IMG/VR virus record: IMGVR_UViG_3300036791_000093 | Span: 1-54,684 of that record | Direction: 5' to 3' (one strand) | Origin: a virus | Length of the DNA: 54,684 bases | Shown here: positions 1 through 6,589 of the stretch, piece after piece | Layout of the letters: the number at the start of each line of letters is the position of its first letter | How positions within the stretch are numbered: position 1 is the stretch's first letter | The notes under the pieces: generated by a model | Database searches by the model: none | What the model saw: the letters and a program-made list of their open reading frames with translations, nothing else | What the model was told of the DNA's origin: nothing | Translations under genes and position numbers: made by a program

Positions 1-127
1 ATATTAACAGAAAGCTTTTCCACGCGGGCCATTATGAGATTATAGCGGCTCGCTTTCGTGAGGCTTTCGAGCCTTTCGTGATGGGTAACAATGTCAATGG
101 TGAGAACAGTCGTGAACTTACGGCTCT
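1..127. repeat. Terminal direct repeat, left copy
   Basis: These 127 bases are identical to 54558-54684. The gene begun at 54545 reads in frame through the right copy and continues here to position 266, so the contig closes into a circle of 54557 bp. A length of exactly 127 equals a common assembler k-mer, so the repeat is more likely an assembly overlap than a biological terminal repeat. Confidence 0.95.
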
Positions 128-266
128 TGCCAATCTGGCGTTGAGTCTTACCCGTAGGTTCGAGCTGGACAACTCTGACTTCGACCCTGTGCGGTTTTTG
201 TCAAGGTGTTCGCCTGATCCTACCACGTTCCAGATCGTTTACGAGCCAAAAGATGGGGGTGAGTAA
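1..266 (+). CDS. Hypothetical protein, 3' part (gene crosses the contig join)
   Basis: This is the continuation of the gene that starts at ATG 54545. Codons are read from base 3 and end at TGA-type stop context just before 267; the whole protein is about 104 residues once the circle is closed. It is a basic N-terminal helix followed by a Leu/Asn-rich helix and an acidic tail ending in KDGGE. I recognise no family. It belongs to the plus-strand run of small early genes, and the following gene starts at the next base, so the two are probably co-translated. Confidence 0.8.
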   Translation, partial: INRKLFHAGHYEIIAARFREAFEPFVMGNNVNGENSRELTALANLALSLTRRFELDNSDFDPVRFLSRCSPDPTTFQIVYEPKDGGE

Positions 267-458
267 ATGTCTGTAGCTCATTCCGATTGGCTCAATCCGC
301 TGGAAAAGATGACTGTTCGTACAGCGGTGTCCAAACGGGAGAAGGAAGTGACACTTCGCAACGGAACCAAGATCATGTTCGACTATGATCGCAGGCCAGG
401 AATGATCTGGTTCAAAGTCGAGGGTCATGTGGCTCCGTGTGGCTGGTGGTCACTGTGA
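267..458 (+). CDS. Hypothetical small protein
   Basis: 63 residues from ATG 267, with the strong Shine-Dalgarno-like GGGGGTGAG lying in the last codons of the gene before it. The middle has alternating basic and hydrophobic residues (VTLRNGTKIMFDYD) that suggest a short beta-rich fold. There are no metal-binding clusters and no membrane segment. Its stop overlaps the likely GTG start of the next gene in a GTGA arrangement, so the genes look translationally coupled. Function unknown. Confidence 0.7.
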   Translation: MSVAHSDWLNPLEKMTVRTAVSKREKEVTLRNGTKIMFDYDRRPGMIWFKVEGHVAPCGWWSL

Positions 459-676
459 CCAAGACGAAGTATGATCCGTTTTGGTCAAAGCTCATCGAAG
501 CTCACGATACGATCGTCATGCATCCTGAGACTGAGGTGAGCATCGAGGTTGGGGATAAGCGGGCAACGTTGTTTGCCAAGCGTAACCCAGAAACACGTGA
601 ACTTGACGTAGTGATAGAAGTTCAGCTACTCAAGGTCACACACGCGCCGATTGAAAATCAAGGTGGTGATAGCTAG
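455..676 (+). CDS. Hypothetical small protein
   Basis: 73 residues if translation starts at GTG 455, which overlaps the preceding TGA stop by the usual GTGA coupling. An upstream ATG at 437 is possible but would overlap the earlier gene by 22 bases. The sequence alternates charged and hydrophobic residues (VSIEVGDKRATLFAKRN), consistent with a small beta-sheet protein. I recognise no family. It ends one base before the ATG of the next gene, so it is part of the same operon. Confidence 0.65.
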   Translation: MTKTKYDPFWSKLIEAHDTIVMHPETEVSIEVGDKRATLFAKRNPETRELDVVIEVQLLKVTHAPIENQGGDS

Positions 677-1057
677 ATGGCAAAGCACGGACTGAGAACC
701 TCATTCGAGATGCAAACTCGCGATCGGTACACGAAAGTGAACTGTGAGCTTGGTTTGAATGTCGATGGTCGTGAGTTGCCCAACATGGAAGTGTTGGGTG
801 GCGCACTCGAAGAGGCATCCAAGCTCATTCAGGAGCGTGTTACCGAGTCTTACAAGGTAGTGCCTCCGCGTGATGCGTTCACTGATACCACGCAACCTGA
901 GCCTGTTCCACAAGTTCCGGCTGCTCCGGTAGCGAGTCCGGCCCCTGTTGCACAACCCGCACAGGTGCCTCAGCCTGCTCCGGTGGTTCCAGTGACTCCA
1001 ACGCCTGAGCCTACACCTGCTCCGGTGTTTCGTGATCCGAGGGTGAACGCTCAGTAA
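677..1057 (+). CDS. Hypothetical protein with Pro/Ala/Val-rich tail
   Basis: 126 residues from ATG 677. Residues 1 to about 65 form a compact, mixed-charge domain. From about residue 70 the protein becomes a Pro/Ala/Val repeat (PAPVAQPAQVPQPAPVV and similar) that should be an extended, disordered linker, ending in a short basic stretch. Such tails usually act as spacers or partner-binding arms. I cannot assign a function. It sits in the early operon between two small hypothetical genes. Confidence 0.8.
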   Translation: MAKHGLRTSFEMQTRDRYTKVNCELGLNVDGRELPNMEVLGGALEEASKLIQERVTESYKVVPPRDAFTDTTQPEPVPQVPAAPVASPAPVAQPAQVPQPAPVVPVTPTPEPTPAPVFRDPRVNAQ

Positions 1058-1084
1058 ACCTCAACCGTAACGAGGGGGGGTTAA

Positions 1085-1438
1085 GTGAGTAGTGATTTAC
1101 CCCGTGGCTTGTCGAATCAGAAGATCGCGGAGTTGATGACTAAGAAGTCAACACGTGCTCCACGATCTTCTAATACCACGACAGGCATAGGTAACAAGAA
1201 AGTGAATCTCGAAGTGAGAGATTTCACAACGTGGTTCGCGTTACCTCATCACATCTTAGGACGTGATGGGATGGAACTGGCAACGTGCGAGAATCCAGAC
1301 TGTATCGACACACGTGACAAATCGCGTGGTCAAACGTGTGTGGATATTCACGGTACGTGGATTTGCCGGATCTGTTTCTTGGGCGGGTACCTTGTTAAAA
1401 ACCCCGCACAGGGTGGGCTGACGCCACAAGCAAGATGA
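1085..1438 (+). CDS. Putative zinc-binding protein with LSNQKI-type N-terminus
   Basis: 117 residues from GTG 1085, behind the strong ribosome site GAGGGGGG. The N-terminus (GLSNQKIAELMTKK) resembles the start of two other proteins of this phage (1923-2309 and 48555-48941), suggesting a shared short helical module. The C-terminal half carries four cysteines as CENPDC and CRIC around a His/Trp-rich segment, which looks like a zinc ribbon. A nucleic-acid or protein-docking role is plausible but unproven. Its stop overlaps the next start (ATGA). Confidence 0.75.
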   Translation: MSSDLPRGLSNQKIAELMTKKSTRAPRSSNTTTGIGNKKVNLEVRDFTTWFALPHHILGRDGMELATCENPDCIDTRDKSRGQTCVDIHGTWICRICFLGGYLVKNPAQGGLTPQAR

Positions 1439-1926
1439 ACGGCGATAAGCGCAAAGCCTTGAAACGTCACACTTTTGAGTTCTACTCAGAACTCGAAAAG
1501 CGGTCGGAAGTGAATGAGTATGGAATACGTGTGTTCGTAGGTGAGTACACGAAGGTACTGACAGAGATGAAGGTATCGACAACTCACTGGTCTGCGATAC
1601 GCGAGATACTCATCACTTCCGGCTGCATCAGCATCGTACAGCGAGGTACGGCACACCAGCCGTCCATCGTTGTATTGATAACCGAGCCTACCGACGAAAA
1701 TTATTCGGCGGGAAGCTTGACAAGCGCGCCGCACCCTGCTATCCTAGTCGCATCGCTGGAGAAACGGGTAGCTGCCTTGGAAGCGTGGTTTATCACACTT
1801 GGCGGGGATAAAGTGAACTTCGCTGAAATCGTGAGAAACCACGAACGACGGATAACCAAGGTTGAAGTGGGTATGGAGAGAGCCAGCGAACCAAACCAAA
1901 CAACACCGAAAGGAAATAACCAATGA
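1435..1926 (+). CDS. Putative winged-helix/coiled-coil protein
   Basis: 163 residues from ATG 1435, overlapping the upstream stop by four bases. Residues about 15-85 look like a winged-helix domain: a helical segment followed by VSTTHWSAIREILITSGC and a beta hairpin (ISIVQRG, SIVVLI). Residues about 103-150 contain a helix with heptad-like spacing (LEKRVAALEAWFITLGG). A regulatory or DNA-binding role is inferred only from this fold impression. It is coupled to the next gene by another ATGA overlap. Confidence 0.7.
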   Translation: MNGDKRKALKRHTFEFYSELEKRSEVNEYGIRVFVGEYTKVLTEMKVSTTHWSAIREILITSGCISIVQRGTAHQPSIVVLITEPTDENYSAGSLTSAPHPAILVASLEKRVAALEAWFITLGGDKVNFAEIVRNHERRITKVEVGMERASEPNQTTPKGNNQ

Positions 1927-2309
1927 GTGCTACGGGACTTCCCGCAGCCCTGACTAACGACAAGATTCGCAATCTCTACGCGAATCGTCGCAAGAAGGGT
2001 CTGTATCTCGATCTGCTTCACAACTTCCTCGCGATGAACATCGCGGGTGTCGGTGCTCGTGAGACTTGGCCGACTGAGTTCCCGGTGGTCACCATCGATG
2101 AGGATGGTGAGAAGTCTGGCAAGCAGGTCACTTCCATCAAGCAGGGATTCGATAACGCGAAGGAGAAGAAGGACGCTCCTGAGGGTGCTGACAAGGTGGA
2201 CGTGATCGTCGATGGTGATGAGGTCTACCTCATCAACCGCGGAATCTACAACCCGGATGAGGTCGAGGCCGAGGTCGAGGTTCCCGATGTCGAGGCTGCC
2301 ACGGTCTAG
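1923..2309 (+). CDS. Conserved phage protein, paralogue of the 48555 gene
   Basis: 128 residues from ATG 1923. It begins with ALTNDKIRNLYANRRKKG, then has RETWPTEF, a QGFDNA motif and a DVIVDGDEVYL strand; the tail is acidic and Val-rich. The protein encoded at 48555-48941 has the same motifs in the same order (LSNDKI..LYSDRRQKG, REAWPLDF, QGFRNA, DVIQRDGEVYV), so the two are paralogues. Proteins of this type recur in actinophages, but I know of no established function. The downstream spacer holds two overlapping strong hairpins. Confidence 0.8.
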   Translation: MSATGLPAALTNDKIRNLYANRRKKGLYLDLLHNFLAMNIAGVGARETWPTEFPVVTIDEDGEKSGKQVTSIKQGFDNAKEKKDAPEGADKVDVIVDGDEVYLINRGIYNPDEVEAEVEVPDVEAATV

Positions 2310-2317
2310 TAACAAAT

Positions 2318-2393
2318 CAAGCCTAGCCTTCATGGCTAGGCTTGATAGACTAGCTCTCAAGCGAATGCGGTCGCAGGGAGCTAGTCTATCAAG
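2318..2393 (+). promoter_or_regulatory. Two overlapping, mutually exclusive hairpins
   Basis: Hairpin 1 pairs 2318-2328 with 2334-2344 (11 bp, 5-nt loop). Hairpin 2 pairs 2341-2356 with 2378-2393 (16 bp, 21-nt loop). They share 2341-2344, so they cannot both form completely. They lie between the gene ending at 2309 and the ATG at 2412. An attenuator, terminator or RNA-processing role is inferred. There is no U-run, so a classical intrinsic terminator is less likely. The same layout recurs at 49721-49814. Confidence 0.7.
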
Positions 2394-2411
2394 TCTAGTG
2401 GAGGTAATCAC

Positions 2412-2576
2412 ATGACACTCGAAGAGTTCATCAATCGTGAAATCAACGTGTGGTCGGAAGATTACATCTTCGATCTGCTCGATCGGGGTTACGAGCCTGT
2501 CGAGCTTATCTCGGACACGGGACAAACCAAGTGGTCATGGGTAAAGCCGGTTACGGTGGAAATCCCAGTAAACTAG
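2412..2576 (+). CDS. Small acidic hypothetical protein
   Basis: 54 residues from ATG 2412 (start MTLEEFINREINVWSEDYIF, end VEIPVN), stop TAG 2574-2576. The ribosome site is GTGGAGG at 2398-2404. It reads as a helix followed by a short beta-rich segment, and is acidic. The gene lies immediately behind the double hairpin at 2318-2393 and just ahead of a promoter-like sequence at 2579, so it is probably the last gene of the upstream transcript. Function unknown. Confidence 0.65.
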   Translation: MTLEEFINREINVWSEDYIFDLLDRGYEPVELISDTGQTKWSWVKPVTVEIPVN

Positions 2577-2578
2577 GT

Positions 2579-2607
2579 TTGACAAAGGCTGGGATTTGTG
2601 CTACCGT
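2579..2607 (+). promoter_or_regulatory. Sigma70-type promoter
   Basis: TTGACA at 2579-2584, a 17-base spacer, and TACCGT at 2602-2607. The stretch GATTTGTGCTA spanning the spacer end and the -10 also occurs in the promoters at 5748 and 53484, which argues for a real recurring phage promoter. It would drive the zinc-ribbon gene and the helicase gene at 3129. Confidence 0.7.
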
Positions 2608-2620
2608 TAGGGAGGCGGCG

Positions 2621-2703
2621 GGTAACCGTTTCTCCCGTTTCGGTTACCACGCCTGTTGCGGCAAACGGGGTTGAGCAGCTTGTCGAGTGCTCCCCCGTTT
2701 GCC
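2621..2703 (+). promoter_or_regulatory. Two hairpins in the leader, the second over the likely start codon
   Basis: Hairpin A pairs 2621-2628 with 2641-2648 (8 bp, 12-nt loop). Hairpin B pairs 2660-2670 with 2693-2703 (11 bp), with an inner GAGCA/TGCTC helix. The likely TTG start at 2680 lies in the apical loop of hairpin B. No good ribosome site is seen, so the structure may control translation of the gene that follows. That role is inferred. Confidence 0.6.
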
Positions 2704-3114
2704 AGCTTTCCTGAGATTGAAGTATGCCCCTCGTGTGGCGAATTTGTCGATAGTCTCGAAGATGTTACTGGTTGGTGTAGGTCGTGTTCAGGTACAGTAA
2801 TCCACGAACACACTAGTAACAAGTTTGAGATGGCATTAGCGGCAAATGCAGACGCGATTGAATACTACACCAGGATAACAACAGTCAGTGGTGGTAGTAT
2901 AACAGTACGTCAAGCGTTGAAACTAGCGCGACAAGACAGAGCAATCTGTGTAGTGTGTGGTAAACCTATGCCACGTGCCCCACGGAATGCTGTGTTCTGT
3001 CGCAGGTTTCAATTGTGTCGTCGTTATTCAAGACGATACGTTTACCTGTATACAGAGCGAAAACCACCGATGACCAAAGCTGTAGCATTAGCCACAGTCC
3101 TCGGTGAGTTATAA
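2680..3114 (+). CDS. Zinc-ribbon protein
   Basis: About 144 residues from TTG 2680; TTG 2656 is the only other start upstream before an in-frame stop, and neither has a clear ribosome site. The N-terminal part has CPSC and CRSC, a classic zinc ribbon. The C-terminal part has a second cluster (ICVVCGKPM ... FC ... C) followed by a basic RRYSRRY stretch, resembling small phage zinc-finger proteins. A nucleic-acid-binding role is plausible. The gene is first behind the promoter at 2579 and lies just upstream of the helicase gene. Confidence 0.65.
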   Translation: MSSAPPFASFPEIEVCPSCGEFVDSLEDVTGWCRSCSGTVIHEHTSNKFEMALAANADAIEYYTRITTVSGGSITVRQALKLARQDRAICVVCGKPMPRAPRNAVFCRRFQLCRRYSRRYVYLYTERKPPMTKAVALATVLGEL

Positions 3115-3128
3115 ACACGGGAGAAAAC

Positions 3129-4757
3129 ATGAGCGAAATGCTGACCCGGAGGCCGCTTCTTAAGAAGAAGCCAACCGGGAAATTCAAGATGCGTGACTTC
3201 CAAGAGGAAGATATCGCATACATGGATGACATCAGCCGCGGCTCTTGTAACTGGTCTGAGATGGGAAGCTTCAAAACAACCACCGCTGAGTGGTTGATTG
3301 AGCTTAAGACTAAGGACATTCCTAATCCGCGTGTCCTTGTCATCACCACAAAGACTGGTAAGGGGCCGTATCTGGAGTCTCTGTGGGAAGTTCTCCCGGA
3401 GTGGGATATCTATACGGTTGGGACTAAGAAGTTCCAATTCGTTGTAGGTGCTCGTCCTGCTCCGTGGGACGTGTCTCTTCCTAGTCCTCTGAAAATGCGT
3501 CCGACGATCGTGCTAGCGCACTATCACTGTTTCACCAATCGGGCGTGTGTTCCACAAGAGGTCAAAGAGAAGATCAACGTTGCTGGTAGGGAAATCACTA
3601 GGCCAGTCATCGATCCTGAGACTGGTTTGGTGAAGATGATCGTCCCTCGATGCAATGAGTTGTTCACCAAGCATTGGGATATGATCGTGGTCGATGAGGC
3701 CCATCGTATCAAGAATCACGATGCTCAGTGGACACGCAACATCAAGAAGCTCAAGGCTCCGTATCGTCACATCATGACTGGTACGGGATTTGTCAACAAT
3801 CCAGCAGAGATTTGGAGTCTGCTTGATTTCGTGTGGCCCGGTGCCAACAGTCCACATCACGCGGTTGTCGGTACTAAGGGTTATTGGGGATTCCGCGAAT
3901 ACTTCTGTGAAGAGGATAACTTCGCAGGATACAGAAAGATCGTGGGAATCAAGCCCAAGAAGGAAGCGGAGTTCAAGGAGCTGGTTCGTAGCGTTGGCGT
4001 GAGACGCACGATGTTGGAGTGTTTCCCCGACATCAAGGAACCGATGGAAACTGTGGTTCCTGTGGAGTTGTCGCCTACACAGAGGCGCATGTACGAGCAG
4101 ATTAAGCAGATGCTTATGACGATGGATGCGAATGGTACTCCGCTTCACAGTCCGTCGGTTCTGGCTATGCTTAGTAGGCTGCGTCAGATTGCTATCGCAA
4201 CTCCCGAGGTTGTCAGTGAGAGATACGACGAGATACTGGAAAAGCGTGTCGTCGAAGTCAAGCTCACTGAGCCTAGCTCCAAGTTGGATGCCTGCATGGA
4301 AGTGATTGAAGGACTGGAATGGGACTCTGATCGTAAAGATCAGGTTGTCGTGTTCTCCAACTTCAAGCAGCCACTCGAATTGCTCAAGAAGAGGTTCGAC
4401 AAGGCTGGTATCACTTACTTGCACATGGTAGCCAGCATGAACGAGAAGCAGCGGTATGAGTTGTGGCACGAAACTTGGCCGAAGGGTGAACATCAGGTAT
4501 TTCTTAGCACGCTGGATCTTGGTGCTGAGTCAATCAATCTCACCGCAGCTCACAGGGCAATCTTCCTCGATCAACACTGGAGTCCTGCAAAGAACGCACA
4601 GGCAATCGGTCGTGTGTATCGTCCTGGTCAGACTGGTGCGGTTCAGTTGATCTACATCAGAGCGACTGGTACGGTGGACTACAGGGTTCTCGATGCTGTC
4701 AACGAGAAGAGGGGTTGGTTTAGGCAGATTTTCGGAGCAGATGAGGACGATGAGTAG
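3129..4757 (+). CDS. SNF2-family DEAD/DEAH-box helicase
   Basis: 542 residues from ATG 3129, ribosome site ACGGGAG. Helicase superfamily 2 motifs are visible in order: a Walker A site SEMGSFKTTT (Lys near residue 49), VVDEAHRIKN near 187-196, a motif III-like MTGTGFVNN, a motif V region STLDLGAESINLT and motif VI QAIGRVYRPGQ near 490. The spacing and the WSLLDFVWPG block match the SNF2 branch (an ATP-driven translocase on DNA). Phage members are usually placed with replication and recombination genes, as here. The full set of motifs suggests it is active. Confidence 0.93.
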   Translation: MSEMLTRRPLLKKKPTGKFKMRDFQEEDIAYMDDISRGSCNWSEMGSFKTTTAEWLIELKTKDIPNPRVLVITTKTGKGPYLESLWEVLPEWDIYTVGTKKFQFVVGARPAPWDVSLPSPLKMRPTIVLAHYHCFTNRACVPQEVKEKINVAGREITRPVIDPETGLVKMIVPRCNELFTKHWDMIVVDEAHRIKNHDAQWTRNIKKLKAPYRHIMTGTGFVNNPAEIWSLLDFVWPGANSPHHAVVGTKGYWGFREYFCEEDNFAGYRKIVGIKPKKEAEFKELVRSVGVRRTMLECFPDIKEPMETVVPVELSPTQRRMYEQIKQMLMTMDANGTPLHSPSVLAMLSRLRQIAIATPEVVSERYDEILEKRVVEVKLTEPSSKLDACMEVIEGLEWDSDRKDQVVVFSNFKQPLELLKKRFDKAGITYLHMVASMNEKQRYELWHETWPKGEHQVFLSTLDLGAESINLTAAHRAIFLDQHWSPAKNAQAIGRVYRPGQTGAVQLIYIRATGTVDYRVLDAVNEKRGWFRQIFGADEDDE

Positions 4758-4971
4758 TCAGGAGAGAATCCAATTCGCGAAGGATCACGCGCCCAGCTAT
4801 TTCAATCTGCTGGACGATGGTGCTCCTTTCACCTGTCGTGAGTGTGGTGAGCAATCTCGCAAAGGGATGATAGTCACTTACACTCCCGATGGTAAGCCGC
4901 CTGTCACGCTTCACTATGACTGTGCGGATGAGGACTGGATCAAAAAAGCTACTTGCTACGGAGCCATCTAG
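4750..4971 (+). CDS. Small zinc-finger protein
   Basis: 73 residues from ATG 4750, overlapping the helicase stop by eight bases. It contains FTCRECGEQSRKG followed by LHYDCADEDW and a late Cys, a likely Cys3His or Cys4 zinc site. It lacks the four-cysteine pattern and tryptophan turn of WhiB regulators, so I do not call it WhiB. The overlap with the helicase gene points to co-translation and perhaps a helper role. Function unknown. Confidence 0.75.
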   Translation: MSSQERIQFAKDHAPSYFNLLDDGAPFTCRECGEQSRKGMIVTYTPDGKPPVTLHYDCADEDWIKKATCYGAI

Positions 4972-4973
4972 CG

Positions 4974-5342
4974 TTGGCCCACTACTTCGACAGGGATGGG
5001 TGGCCCATTCATATGCTTGAATGGGCTGCCCTGCACGTAAACGATGAATACATCATCGTCAAGCAAGAAGATGTCGGTAGTTTCTGGGTTTCGACCGTCT
5101 GGATAGGATTGGATATGAGTGGTTCTTATAGGGAGCCACTCATCTTCGAGACGATGGTGTTCCAGGATGACATGCAAGCGGTTCTACAACAGCGTTACGC
5201 CACGGAAGAAGAGGCTAAGAAAGGTCACGATCAAATCGTGAATGACCTCAAGAAGTCTCTGGAAGAGATCGAAACTCTTACAAACGGGAGCGCAAGTGAC
5301 ACTTCTACTCCAAGTCAAGGGACTGATAGAGAGTCAGATTGA
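4974..5342 (+). CDS. Conserved small phage protein
   Basis: 122 residues from TTG 4974, chosen because GGAG lies nine bases upstream; an in-frame TTG at 4953 would overlap the previous gene. It begins HYFDRDGWPI, then has VSTVWIGLD, LIFETMVF and an ATEEEAKKGH segment. This arrangement is familiar from small phage proteins of unknown function found with many tailed phages, especially of actinobacteria. The C-terminal 25 residues are Ser/Thr-rich and acidic. It overlaps the next gene by 47 bases. Confidence 0.75.
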   Translation: MAHYFDRDGWPIHMLEWAALHVNDEYIIVKQEDVGSFWVSTVWIGLDMSGSYREPLIFETMVFQDDMQAVLQQRYATEEEAKKGHDQIVNDLKKSLEEIETLTNGSASDTSTPSQGTDRESD

Positions 5343-5505
5343 GTTTGAGTGGGATATGGGAACGGAGTTTGCATCCCAGCTACTCAACGACATCAATCTC
5401 GCAGCCTCACGTCAAGCACCGTTTCGTATCGATACCGAGGATTACAAGATTTACTGGGCCGGTACGATCCTTCGTGTAGACATTCCGAAGGCATCGGTGA
5501 GCTAG
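5296..5505 (+). CDS. Hypothetical small protein
   Basis: 69 residues from GTG 5296, chosen for the strong ribosome site AAACGGGAG five bases upstream, the same sequence used by many genes of this phage. This start lies inside the previous gene in another frame, a 47-base overlap. Residues VTLLLQVKGLIE, then a helical region and a beta-rich end (YKIYWAGTILRVDIP) are visible. No family recognised. It is followed directly by the ATG of the next gene. Confidence 0.6.
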   Translation: MTLLLQVKGLIESQIEFEWDMGTEFASQLLNDINLAASRQAPFRIDTEDYKIYWAGTILRVDIPKASVS

Positions 5506-5661
5506 ATGAATGGCAAGAGCAAGACTGTTCATCAGCTAAGACTGGATGCACAGACGCAAGCACGTAAAGAGCGTGCAGCGTGGGCGCGTAGCGTTGATCG
5601 TGTGTCATTTGACGAATGGGTCAGACACACAGTTTCGCTTTACGTGTGGCGCCAGTTCTAA
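5506..5661 (+). CDS. Small basic hypothetical protein
   Basis: 51 residues from ATG 5506 directly after the upstream stop; TAA at 5659-5661. The protein is very basic and helical (RLDAQTQARKERAAWARS, then FDEWVRHTVSLYVWRQF). It could bind nucleic acid, but there is no recognisable motif. It is the last gene before a strong hairpin and a new promoter, so it probably closes its transcription unit. Confidence 0.6.
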   Translation: MNGKSKTVHQLRLDAQTQARKERAAWARSVDRVSFDEWVRHTVSLYVWRQF

Positions 5662-5667
5662 TCAGGT

Positions 5668-5717
5668 TGCGTGGAAACGGGTTAAATCCTGGAAGCGGGG
5701 CTTAGCCCGTTTACGCA
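5668..5717 (+). terminator. Hairpin terminator candidate
   Basis: TGCGT and AAACGGGTTAA (5668-5685) pair with TTAGCCCGTTT and ACGCA (5702-5717), giving 16 bp with one G-U pair, a two-base bulge and a 16-nt loop. A short T-run follows. It lies between the end of one gene group and the promoter at 5748, which fits transcription termination. Confidence 0.65.
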
Positions 5718-5747
5718 TTTCTCATGGAAGAAAATTTTCAGATTTGC

Positions 5748-5776
5748 TTGCAATTGTTAGCGATTTGTGCTAGACT
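5748..5776 (+). promoter_or_regulatory. Sigma70-type promoter
   Basis: TTGCAA at 5748-5753, a 17-base spacer, TAGACT at 5771-5776 with the extended element TGC before it. It shares GATTTGTGCTA with the promoters at 2579 and 53484. It would start the transcript that carries the HNH genes, the nuclease and the recombination and replication genes. Confidence 0.7.
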
Positions 5777-5852
5777 CTGCCCTTCGCGCCGATCGTAACG
5801 ACTCGGCTAACGCGCAAACCGCGCCAAACCACGAAACGGGAGAGACGTGGAT

Positions 5853-6065
5853 ATGGCAGAAATTCGCCTTACCGATGGGCAGGTGGCTCTCGTTGACGAC
5901 GAGGATTTCGAGCGTGTATCGCAATTCACATGGCAACCTATAAAGATAAACGGGAATACGCACGCAGGGACTTACGACATACCAACGCCGGACGGACGAC
6001 CTGTGTTAATGGAAAACCTCGTTATGCATCTAGCAGAAATCGATAAAGCTAGTAGAGAAAACTGA
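5853..6065 (+). CDS. Truncated HNH-endonuclease-like protein (N-terminal domain only)
   Basis: 70 residues from ATG 5853 (a GTG at 5847 is also possible; GGGAG lies at 5838-5842). The start, EIRLTDGQVALVDDEDFERV, matches the N-terminal domain of phage HNH-AP2 endonucleases and resembles the complete HNH protein at 16167-16577 (KQIKLSDGNITIVDDDVYDW). The protein stops before any HNH residues. The next gene, a different HNH type, begins on the stop codon. The simplest reading is a homing gene broken by insertion of another one. It is probably not an active nuclease. Confidence 0.65.
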   Translation: MAEIRLTDGQVALVDDEDFERVSQFTWQPIKINGNTHAGTYDIPTPDGRPVLMENLVMHLAEIDKASREN

Positions 6066-6589
6066 TGTTACTACCAAAAGAACTCAGAGAAATTTCAGGT
6101 TTCCCTGGTTATTTTGTTTCTTCTGGTGGTAGAGTCTTTTCGACTTTCTACAATAGAGGCACAGATTTCAGAGAACTCAAACTTAAACGCGGTTGGCACG
6201 GTTATATGGAAGTAACTTTGTATTCTTCTGGGGATTCTCCTAAAACCATGTTAGTCCACAGAATTGTAGCCCTAGCTTGGCTACCTGCCCCAGAAAATTC
6301 TTCATTTATACAGGTTCGACATTTAGATGATGATCCAACCAATAACGAGGTTAGTAATCTTGCTTGGGGTACTGCTGCAACAAACAATCGAGAACGTTCT
6401 ACTACTCTTCTAACAGAACAAAAAGTGAGAGAAATAAAAGAACTTCTCAAAATACATAGAAGATCGCGCGGAGAAACTGGACATGCAGACGGTAAATTAA
6501 CTTACGCAGAAATAGGAAAAATGTATGGTGTATCGAAACTTACAATTTCTTCTATAGCAAATGGGAAGAGTTGGAGAGATGTTGACTGA
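6065..6589 (+). CDS. HNH homing endonuclease (NUMOD4 type)
   Basis: 174 residues from ATG 6065. Residues about 5-45 (ELREISGFPGYFVSSGGRVFS) match the NUMOD4 module. Then comes the HNH core (LVHRIVALAWLP ... VRHLDDDPTNNEVSNLAWGT), and a C-terminal helix-turn-helix (TYAEIGKMYGVSKLTISSI) typical of DNA-recognition modules in these enzymes. Such free-standing enzymes cut at a recognition site and spread their own gene. The coding sequence is visibly more AT-rich than its neighbours, as expected for a recent arrival. It overlaps the start of the nuclease gene. Confidence 0.88.
   Translation: MLLPKELREISGFPGYFVSSGGRVFSTFYNRGTDFRELKLKRGWHGYMEVTLYSSGDSPKTMLVHRIVALAWLPAPENSSFIQVRHLDDDPTNNEVSNLAWGTAATNNRERSTTLLTEQKVREIKELLKIHRRSRGETGHADGKLTYAEIGKMYGVSKLTISSIANGKSWRDVD

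Noticed and set aside
1701-2525. 274-residue open frame on the minus strand
   Set aside because: It runs antisense to three well-supported plus-strand genes with coupled starts and ribosome sites; composition (many Leu/Arg/Asp/Ser) is typical of a shadow frame.
3513-4493. 326-residue open frame on the minus strand
   Set aside because: Antisense to the SNF2 helicase, whose motifs are complete; no ribosome site or family pattern in the antisense frame.
4750-4971. WhiB-type regulator
   Set aside because: The cysteine spacing and the conserved tryptophan/glycine turn of WhiB are missing; it is only called a small zinc protein.
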